Source: Primulina eburnea
Lineage: Eukaryota; Streptophyta; Magnoliopsida; Lamiales; Gesneriaceae
NCBI RefSeq assembly: GCF_022965805.1
Contig: NC_133110.1
Span: 33,072,790-33,136,789, forward strand
DNA length: 64,000 bases
Reading direction: 5' to 3'
Shown here: in pieces, positions 55,665 to 64,000 of the stretch
Layout of the letters: the number at the start of each line of letters is the position of its first letter
Position numbering within the stretch: the first letter of the stretch is position 1
Notes under the pieces: model-generated
Told to the model about the DNA's origin: nothing
The model's database searches: none
The model's input: only the letters and a program-made list of their open reading frames with translations
Translations under genes and position numbers: made by a program

Positions 55665-56718
55665 GATTCACATCAATTCATTTCTTTGATTATTTTTCTT
55701 CTTTTTTTTTTTCTTTTTCAACTCTTTTTTGCACGTTTAATTCTTCTTTTTTTTTTCAAGGAGTATTTGAATCATCACAACACCAATGCATTTATTTCTC
55801 TCAAAATTTAAGTAGGACAATAACTGTATAAGCTTCATTAGGTAGTTGTTGTGGGATGTAGAATAGATACAAGTGGGGGCTAATTGTATGTCATTGACAC
55901 ACACCACTTGATTTTTAGTAGGCTCAAAATGGGACACTAGGGATATTTTATGTTGATTTGGTAGGCTCAAAGGCTTAAACGGTTCCAAAGATTGCCTAAA
56001 ACATTCATATGTTACATATTATCCGTATTTTACCTTGAAAAGTGTTCAATCAAGTTCTAGATTTTCGTCAATCCATTAGTCAACTCAGACAAACCAATCA
56101 CATGCATTTTTCAATCAAAATGATATATGAGATAGGTGCACAAAGAAAAGTCAAGCATCTCAATCCACTCGAGGCTCAATGGGTTCACAATGGAAAATAA
56201 ACAAGGAAAACAAGTCCAAAGATGTTGAGAAAAATTGCCTAGATCACCTCTGTGTTTGGAAAAGTGTCAGTTAATGTCATGTGAGAATTACTAAAAATCA
56301 GATCTCCATTGTCCAATTAGCATCACATGTCTGTAAATTATATCTAAACATTGTTAGAATCAACAAACATGACAGTGCAAAAAAATTGTGACTCTCAAGT
56401 TATCATAAACACATGTTTTCAGAACCACAAATTTATTCTCATCATCGGCCACACAATGATTTGTCCATGACTATTTCTAAAGACTCTAACATGCAATAAT
56501 TAATTTTAAAAGTTTTTTTTTTAACAAACTAGACTCAACTGTGCAGGGAATAACTAAGCATGCAATTCTTAAAATAACAATTGAACTAAAAAACAACTGA
56601 CACTCAAAAGTAAAGCATAATTAACGACCCCCCAAACTTAAGTACGTGCATTGTCCCCAATGTACACTAATAAAGCAAAAAAAAAAAACAAGGAACTACG
56701 TACCTCATACAGCGAGCA

Positions 56719-57785
56719 TCATGACTCGCTGTCCTCGCCTGATAGCTCAACCTCCTCCTCATCATCATACTGGATATCATCCTCAATAGGTCTGTGTCCA
56801 AATGCTTGCGGCGGTGGGAATGGAACATCAGATGAACTAGTAGCAGAGAAACGCTGTGCAAGCACTCTATTAAAATCGGGCACATACTCTTGGTGCTCGC
56901 GTGTCATCCTCATTAGTATATTCATCTTGCTCTCTAATGCATCAAGACGGTGGCGGTCGGTCTATGCACTGCCGGTCTCCGCTTGTCGTCTTTGTGATGG
57001 CTGTGGGACGTGCTGTGACTGTGCTCTACTGGCTCACTATCATCCCATGTAACCCCCGCTACATTACAGAGCTCGGTGATCGTCAACGCATGGGGAATGG
57101 TAACAGTGGTTGTCCCCCGAGTAGCCTGCAAAAAAGGACGTCATAATCACCCGGCCTACGTCGACTCTCCTGCCGGTGATGATACAATAAACCAAGGCTG
57201 CCTTCGTCTTAGTCACATCAAACACATGCCCAGATGGCATCAACTGCGAGGCTACAAAGTGATACCCGTTGTACGCCTCCTTCTTCATGGACGTCGCATG
57301 AAATGTGACCGGGGCTCGTTGATTGTTGAGCTTCCAAACCGTGCCCGGTCCACAAAGTGTGGTTATGATTGTCTCGTAGGGATAAGCCTCTCGCATGAAC
57401 ATCAAGTACTCATCTGTGTCGTAATTAGGCATCGATTACAAAGAATTGATCGTTTTTCTATCGAAGGAAACCATCTGGCTTCGAATCTTCACTTTATAAT
57501 TCTCATGTTTAACCTTTAGATTGGCATAAATTCCCGCACAAGGGAAATCACAGCGTCTGCCGGCGGTTTCACAAACTCTTCCCAATTTAGATGCCTAGCA
57601 AGATTCAATGTTTCACAACCAGGGACGCTCTGATCCATCCCTCTTTCCAGCTGCATATTTTTTTCTTGTAATTTAGAGTAATTTTCAGCTGTAATGGCAT
57701 CCCAGAACCGTCGTCTATCAAAACTGGCAGTAGACGACTCGCCATCCCCAGACTGAACCTGCTTGCTCTTCTTCTTTGGAGGCAT
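56719..57785 (-). pseudogene. Athila 2 third ORF (plant transposon protein)
   Basis: Starts MPPKKKSKQVQSGDGESSTA at 57785 and ends in the acidic DDEEEVELSGEDSES at 56719, parallel to the Athila 1 copy. A one-base loss near 57530 shifts the frame after DAVISLVREF. A TAA follows at 57438-57436, at the same codon as the first stop in Athila 1. The domain then continues (MPNYDTDEYLMF, FVASQLMPSGHVFDVTKTKA, ALVYCIITGRRVDVGRV), with another frameshift near 57130. Function unknown; no membrane segment seen. Confidence 0.82.
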
Positions 57786-58620
57786 ATTTCAATTCAATAA
57801 AAACCTTGCTCAACAACGATTTTCCAACAACAACGCCTCACAATATCAACACAATCAATCAATTAACGATCCTCTCTAACATGCAATACTTCCAATCCAA
57901 CAATTCTCAACACCAAACTCACTCAAACAATTCATCGAACACTTTGTGTACGAAATTCCAAACTCAATTATTTCGAATTCCAAGCGTTAAAATCAAGAAT
58001 CACTACACCAAAGACTGTTACCTTATGATAGGTTAACCAAAAAATGGTGCAATCTGTCTGGGTATCGTCTCGTTGAAGAACTCTCTTTGAAATTTTTAAG
58101 CCAAAAGGGTGTCTTGTAGGTGATATTTGAAGTTGGAAAAGCTTGGGAGTGATTTGTGTATGTATATGGTGTATTGTGGTGTTTTGAAGGATAAATTGTG
58201 GAGGATTTATGGTGATGGGCGGAATTTTCGGTGGTGGAGGAGAGGAGCCGCCGTTGCTTGGTTTAGGAAAGTGAAGTCTCGGCCGGCCTTTTTTTTCTTA
58301 TGGCACGAACTAGCGCCGCGACGCTTAGTAAGTAGCGTCACGGCGCTGGTCCTTCGCATGAAATGGCGCTGCGACACTGGTTGGTGGCGCCTAAGTGCCT
58401 GTACGCCCGAGATTAAAAATATTTGAGCTCTTTGCACACTTCGTTTCAACTTTTACCTGCATAATAAAATACGTATCAATGTCTACTCATCACATGCATA
58501 GTTAAAACATAAAAATGCAAAAATAAAATAATACTACTGAAAATTAATAAAATAACAAAATCAATAAAAGATACTGGTTGGGTTGCCTCCCAACAAGCGC
58601 TTGGTTTAATGTCGTCATCC
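57786..58620 (-). promoter_or_regulatory. Promoter-like module upstream of Athila 2 third ORF
   Basis: On the minus strand: GACATTAAACCAAGCGCTTG (58590-58609); a T-rich stretch ending TTTTATTATGCAG (58457-58470); a GC block (58305-58400) with GCGTCGCGGCGCTAG and AGCGCCGTGACGC words; then a long A/C-rich leader of ~500 nt to the ATG at 57785. The order matches the module in Athila 1, but the GC words match this element's own LTR. No TATA-like sequence is clear here. Confidence 0.45.
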
Positions 58621-58685
58621 CGACTGCCACTAATCTTGTTCATGGTGGGTCGTATGATTTCTTGGATGCCTTTATTTCCACCATC

Positions 58686-59154
58686 TGTATAACGCCCCGG
58701 ATTCGACGACTGTCCTCACTATACCAAGACGAGTCTTTCCAGCGTGTTTATGTCATCACTCACACACACCCTAGGAAATTTCCCAGGAGGTCAACCATCC
58801 CAAAATTGTCCCAAGTCAAGCACACTTAACTTTGGAGTTCTTATGTGATGAGCTATCGAAAAAAAGATGCACCTTCTTGATATGAGTAGTACATAACAAA
58901 TCTTTAAGCCCTCTTCAACTGCACAGTCCCATACCTGTACAGTTTTGGAATCCATCTCCTTCAGGTTTAAGATCGGTTCATTCATATTCTCTCCACCTAG
59001 AAACCTGCCAGGAGCCGCTCATTGTCCGTGCAACCTCATGGCACCGGCGATCACCCCCCGCCCTCTTCGGCCCCAGGCCTCACATGCCCACAAGCTTCCG
59101 CTTGGTTCATCCCCGAACCACACCGTACTCGGAAAGGTCGGCTCTGATACCAAC
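58686..59154 (-). mobile_element. Cassandra-like TRIM, one LTR plus internal region
   Basis: On the minus strand: PBS TGGTATCAGAGCC (59140-59152, initiator-Met tRNA type), a ~70-bp spacer, polypurine tract GAAGAGGGCGGGGGG (59054-59068) and a 368-bp LTR (59053 to 58686, starting TGATCGCCGG, ending GGGGCGTTATACA). PBS and polypurine tract this close together are the hallmark of a TRIM. A 5S-rRNA-like stretch in the LTR points to Cassandra. The expected 5' LTR to the right is replaced by the unrelated long LTR at 59155. Confidence 0.75.
58770..58850 (-). ncRNA. 5S-rRNA-derived sequence within the TRIM LTR
   Basis: On the minus strand, AGAACTCCAAAGTTAAGTGT then GCTTG and GGGATGGTTGACCTCCTGGG then AAATTTCCTAGG align with plant 5S rRNA (AGAACTCCG-AGTTAAGCGTG, GGATGGGTGACCTCCTGGGA). 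These include the A-box and C-box of the internal Pol III promoter, each with a small number of changes. It is not a functional rRNA gene: the 5' part of 5S is degenerate. 5S-like cores in LTRs are the defining trait of Cassandra. Confidence 0.75.
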
Positions 59155-62134
59155 TGTAACGCCTACTATTTTTAAAAAAATTTAAAAATCTTCAAAAGTA
59201 TTACCAATAAAAATATAGCGGAGTAAAAACGAGCAAAAATCCTAACATCAAACAGTAAAATAAAACAATATATAAAATACTCATATCCTCTCAAAAACAT
59301 GAAATCATAAATGTTCGGAAAAATCATGCGGTCCTCGGGTCGTGTCGCCCACCGTACCAGGTCTGCCTACTCAGAGTTCCAAACCTCCAGTCTCCTCATC
59401 ATTAAACTCACAGGCATCACACACGCCTAGTGAGTCTAAAGACTCAACACACCTGTACCAGGAATAACAAGTACATATACATGACACACAGCAGTGAAAA
59501 ATATAATACTCAACATATCTTTCATGAACTTAAAAGCATAACATAAACGTGTCGTGTAAAATCTTCTCGTGTCAAAATGTCATCTCGTGTCATCGTATAC
59601 GTATACATTTTCTTTTAATTGAATTCATTTCATTAGTTGTGACTTTCGTATCAGCTCTATCGTATCATCTCTATCGATAGATCCATCTACGTATAACCAC
59701 AGTACCAGACGGCGGGGGACATCAATGACAACATTATCCATCCACTAAGCCCGGGCTTCAACTCATCATGTCTCTTGTCATCGCATACATATACATCGTC
59801 AGTCACAACCAATTCTCATCCTTAAAAAATAACATCATATTCACCACTTAATAAAACATGCATATACGTAACTTTTTCCTTAAAACCAATCATGCAACGT
59901 GTTTATCATAATTGCATAAAAATCGTAAACATGATGCATAAAAATATATCATAAATTTGTGCTCAGGGCATTGCCAGGACCAAAATCTCACCTCGGGTAC
60001 AAATGACCATTTTGTCCCTGGAAACCAAAACTACCGTTTTTCCCCTAGACGTAAAATTTCGTGTTTTTGACATTTTCTTGTTTTCATTGACTCTAAAATG
60101 TCCCAAATAATTATTTAAGCCTACATGAATTTTCACATATTTTTATTTGGCTTAAATCGATGAATTTTAAATTAATCTTTAAATATAACATATTAATGCA
60201 TTTTAATCACGAAATAAACCAAACCTTAGCATAAAATTCCCAAACTAAAAAATTAGACTTCTAATAATTATTTGAGCTTAAATATAATTTTCCATAATTT
60301 TATTAATCTTAAATCTAGGCGTTTCAATTAAATATTTAATTAACGTTTCGTACGGCGATTCAATCCCGAATAAATCCAAAACTCATTAATTTGATCCAAA
60401 ACTTACCAAACTCTTGAAAATGTCCCAAAACATATTTAAAAGCACCCCTAGAAGTAAACTCGAGGCAACTTCAAAACTTAACCGATTCGTTTTAAAACTT
60501 AGACCAAGGTCCCATTTTAGCTCGAATCGAACAGAAACTTAACCTAAACTTTTCCAATTTTTTACCATACCTTAAAAACATCTAAAAGGTCTTAAAAACC
60601 TCAAAACCAGACCTTTAGACACTAGAATAATTAACCAGCAAGCTGCTGGAATTTCCAGCATGTGCTAACCCGAAAGCCTTAGTTACCATCTTTCCTTAAT
60701 TCGACTCTCGTCTAAAACTGATGGAACCAGCTACGACTAAGCCTTCCCTAGACCACCCTAGGACCCAATGAACCTACAGCTCCAGCACATGCTCACCTAG
60801 AAGCGTCCACACTTACTAGCCACCCAACAAACACCCCTGCGGCCAACCTCGTTTCCCCCGACCCCAAGCGGTTCCAAGGGCAAGACCAGCAGGTGGTGGA
60901 CCTCCCCTAGCCTCGGTTGGATCCTCTTGGATCGAGCCTCAGTGTGGTTCAGCCCCTGCCCGACCGAACTCACCCCAACACTACAACAAAGTCACCTGAA
61001 ACCTTAGCCACACGCATGACCCCATCGGTTTTCACCAAGAGCTGAGTGTTCCCTATAATCCCTTCATCATATCGCCTTAGACACAGCATGTTCACCTCTA
61101 GGCAACCAAAAATCGGCAGCCCCCTTGCATCTTTTTAAGAAAAAAACGTGAAAGGAAGACATGGAAACACAATAACATGCAAGTAAACGGAACAAATCTC
61201 ACAAATACAATTGTATCGAGAGTTTCACACATCAACAAACATCATACATCCTATATACAGCGTGAGAGATGCAGAAACGAAAGTACAATGCGTGCCTGAT
61301 GAGTTTGAAGATCAAGAACGATGCGAGGGAACCCGGATAAATTTTTCTTTGCAAGATTAAGTGGCCACCGAAGCTTTCCTCGATGCAAAGCTCTGAAACC
61401 GATAGAAAATGGAGTTGGGGGATACTAAATAATTGAGAGAATGGAGTGGTTGGAGAGTGGGTGTCGGCTATTATGGGGTAGGGTAGGTTTAGGTTTAGGT
61501 TTAGTTTAAGTGTAGTTTAGGTTAATTAAAATGTTCACTAAGGGGCCTCGATTAAAATAAAAAAGGTTTTAAGCTTAATAAGATTAAAAGTAGGCCCATT
61601 AAATCCAAACACACTCAAGAAAAATATTTCGTGCTGGAAGTTTTTTGAAAACATTAGTCGAACCTTCAAAAAGTCCCCCGATTCGACAAAATTTGCGTAT
61701 TGCTGAAAAATAAAATCATGCGGGTAAAAAACACCCAATAAATCCCATTTTTGAAAAATACACTTAAAACACATTATATTAATTACTAAAAATTAATCTT
61801 GTAATAAAATAATTTTTCCTGAAAATTCTCCGGTCTTCGTTCCTCGTTCGAGCGTGAAATGCATATAGAAACCCTAATGCATGAACTTTTAAAATTTAAT
61901 GAATTAAGTCCTATCATGCATAAATTATGCATAAAGTGCATAAAAATAATTAAAATCATAAATTAAATAAAAATCCTAGATTGCATGAACTTTAAATAAA
62001 CAATGAATTATAACACAAATTAATGAAATAAACATGCATTTAATGTTTTAAAACAATTTAATAAAATACTAAAGAAATCTAATAACTTGCATGCATGTGG
62101 TTCACGTGGACCTTCAAATTTTTGGGATGTTACA
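59155..62134 (-). repeat. ~2.98-kb LTR of a chromovirus (Del/Tekay-like) element
   Basis: On the minus strand it starts TGTAACATCCCAAAAATTTG (62134) and ends AGTAGGCGTTACA (59155). A polypurine tract (TTTAAGGGGGGTAAAT, 62135-62150) lies just upstream, making it the 3' LTR of an element whose body runs off the right edge. Length and TGTAACATCCC start fit Del/Tekay chromoviruses. On its downstream side it meets the TRIM primer-binding site with a 2-nt gap. A TTTAGG-repeat stretch (about 61483-61503) lies inside. No gene. Confidence 0.7.
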
Positions 62135-64000
62135 ATTTACCCCCCTTAAATTGAATTTCTTCCCCGAAATTCGCTTATCCTCGATAAACAGAAAGTTTAG
62201 ACTCTTAATTCTAATATCGCAATAATTCACGCTTCCGCTGTGCTACTCTGATAAAATACGTGTTAGGTTGTCCTTACGTCTCTTCAATCCTAATTATTTT
62301 GTCTATTGAAATCCTTATTTGCGAATTGCAACATAGAACGACTTATGTCGACTTAGTTCTATTCTACTCAAACATCGAATTCTGACTTTTCTCAAACTTC
62401 CCAATATTAGAAATGGCAGTTCGAATTGCGTCTTACTTTTCTTATACTGTACCTGTAATGTTCATTGATCTATTACATTTGTATTTATGCAGTTCCCCTA
62501 AGAAACCTTAGCACCGAAATTTATTGATCGATTCCTATCCTTGATAATACACTCAAATTTAAACTTTATCTCAACCCCATAATAACATTAGACTAAGATC
62601 CTTGAATCGAATATTTATTTTACGACACCAAACTTTCGTAACTTAACTACTTACAAGTACATACCCAATATAAAATTTGTGCGAATTTTATTCTCGAGTA
62701 ACGTTAATCCATAAAATCCAAATATACAATATCGAAGTTCTACCTATATTTTAAAGCCCTTCAAGTCCAAATTACATGCTTAAACTATTTTCTTTATAAT
62801 TACAATATAGTGGAGGCCTAAGACTCTGGACTTTCCTCATTGGAACAAATGTCGCATTCTTATGTATCCTTAATGCTTAATTAATTCTAGAATATAAACT
62901 TAATAAGTTATCCCATGGTAGTCTTACACTAACTCTAATTAATCAACTACACTTATAATCCATAGATTTCTAGAATCCCACATCAAGATTTATATTTCTT
63001 ACTCGATAAAAATCTTAATATTCGTTTATTGGTAATCTATGCTGAACACCTCTAATTCCCTTTTTTTTTTCATTTCACCCAAAATTTTCTATACGAACAC
63101 CTATTTCATAAACTTAAAATTAGAGCTTACGCAACCCAAATAGTATTAGATAACATAATTACAACACACATATTCACTTATTCCCAATTTTCTTAATGAA
63201 TCACCAAAAATTTCTCAAGACAAGGTATCTACCTCAATTCTTACATGCGTATATCGAGTAACCTAACCATCAATCATACCCAACTTCATAGAAAAATTAA
63301 ATTACAACAAAGGTACAATCTTAACCGATAAGATCATAACTAAAACTTATGGTACATCAAACTTTAAGCTCTCAAAAATAAGTTAACTTGCTGTCTATTC
63401 TTATAACTTAACTAATCGATCAACTTTACCTTAAATTATTATAACTTTAAATTCTTAATTTGCCACAACATTAACTCGCTAACGCTTAAATTTTCAAGCC
63501 CAAGGTTGATTCATCCTACAATGTCCTTGATTACTATTCCTTATAACATTATAACCCAGATATTTCAAGGTTCTAAGTATCCCTTCGAGCCCAAATCGTC
63601 GAAAATTCCTATCATTTAAACCATTCAATCTTCACTTACTGCTAATCTGGTCCCCAAATTTATTAAAAATTGCAAAATTAATTCCTAATTTCCTCGAATA
63701 TTATGCGAATTTTACTTAATTTCTAAAATTTTCCATAATTACCCATAAGCTATTGGCGTCCCTAATTCCATTTTATAAGTTGCTCGTAACACGAAGTTCA
63801 AAAATTTTAAGCTAATTAAACCCAAATCAATTCCCATAACCTTGTATAATTACTGATTCAACCCCAGTCTTCCTCAAAGTTTGAATTTAATCCTCAAGAA
63901 TTTCGGAATTTGCGATTTGGCCCTTAAATTTCTCTAAAATTACCATTTTGTCCTTACACTCTTCGAAATTTGCATTTTTGTCCCCATAAAATTTTCGATT
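62135..64000 (-). mobile_element. 3' internal non-coding part of the chromovirus-like element
   Basis: About 1.87 kb from the polypurine tract to the window edge. There is no open frame of note and no recognisable pol motif. It is AT-rich with many CTTAA/TTAAG words. It is assigned by position only: inside the element next to its 3' LTR. It could also include other unrecognised DNA. Confidence 0.45.

Larger units (their letters stand above)
54193..56650 (-). other. Athila 2 3' non-coding region, with solo LTR inside
   Basis: No gene. On the minus strand it starts with the conserved GGACAATGCACGTACTTAAG followed by TTTGGGGGGTCG (56629-56655) after the third ORF, and ends with a weak polypurine tract (TTCAAGTTTGATGTGTT) before the LTR. 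It matches 46560-48144 of Athila 1 except for a 779-bp insertion at 54886-55664. Confidence 0.75.
52862..58685 (-). mobile_element. Athila-type Ty3/gypsy element 2, 3' part
   Basis: Minus-strand element with its 3' LTR at 52862-54192, polypurine region, 3' non-coding region, third ORF, promoter-like module and the GACATTAAACCAAGCGCT motif that follows pol in Athila 1. Upstream of about 58620 the pol end is lost against a TRIM element at 58686. It shares order and many words with Athila 1 but is clearly diverged, so it is a different family of the same lineage. Its LTR end abuts viral-type sequence at 52861, so it inserted into that segment. Confidence 0.9.

Noticed and set aside
58578..59175. 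Protein frames across the TRIM element
   Set aside because: The sequence is explained by LTR, 5S-like, polypurine and primer-binding features; the frames overlap these.

Overview
This window is nuclear DNA of a flowering plant, most likely an asterid-type eudicot. The reasons are two intron-bearing plant genes, several plant-specific retrotransposon lineages, AT-rich intergenic DNA, long (AT)n tracts and no prokaryotic signals. All calls come from reading the sequence; no alignment or database search was run.

Host genes. Only two are well supported, both on the minus strand. The first (10518-14522, five exons) encodes a LONGIFOLIA/TRM-type microtubule-associated protein. The second (26578 to about 29746) encodes a plant NLI-interacting-factor (FCP1/SCP-like) HAD-fold protein whose active-site motif lacks the second aspartate. 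Both reading frames look intact.

Layout. 1-3932: 5' half of a minus-strand Ty1/copia element (copia A) with its 277-bp LTR. 3933-8591: two copies of a 499-bp block flanking a 5'-truncated plus-strand copia element (copia B) with a 491-bp 3' LTR. 8592-10517: intergenic DNA with small repeats and an orphan promoter-like patch. 10518-14522: the LONGIFOLIA gene. 14523-26577: intergenic DNA with seven copies of a ~180-bp repeat carrying GTGAGACGGTCTCAC, a 741-bp hAT-type element, smaller inverted-repeat elements and AT/AAT microsatellites. 26578-29746: the NIF gene. 31645 to about 37209: a nearly complete L1-type LINE. 37209-52861: a decayed endogenous pararetrovirus-like (Caulimoviridae-like) segment split by a 12,041-bp Athila-type Ty3/gypsy element (37507-49547, target duplication ACTTC) and a 577-bp hAT element. 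52862-58685: the 3' part of a second Athila-type element on the minus strand, carrying a 779-bp solo LTR. 58686-59154: a Cassandra-like TRIM with a 5S-rRNA-like segment. 59155-64000: a ~2.98-kb chromovirus-type LTR and the non-coding 3' internal part of that element, which leaves the window.

The right half is a stack of nested insertions that can be ordered from target-site duplications. The viral segment was hit by Athila 1, Athila 2 and a hAT element; Athila 1's gag was hit by a second hAT element; Athila 2 was hit by a retroelement now reduced to a solo LTR. Every retroelement except possibly LINE ORF1 is coding-dead.

The most unusual observations are: a promoter-like module (T-rich/CAG stretch, GC palindrome block, leader) found in the LTR and again upstream of the third ORF in both Athila elements, with a different GC motif in each; an in-frame TAA at the same codon of that third ORF in both; a chromovirus-type LTR bounded by a polypurine tract on one side and a TRIM primer-binding site on the other; and three small elements sharing TAGGGGTG ends, perfect 8-bp target duplications and unrelated family-specific internal repeats.
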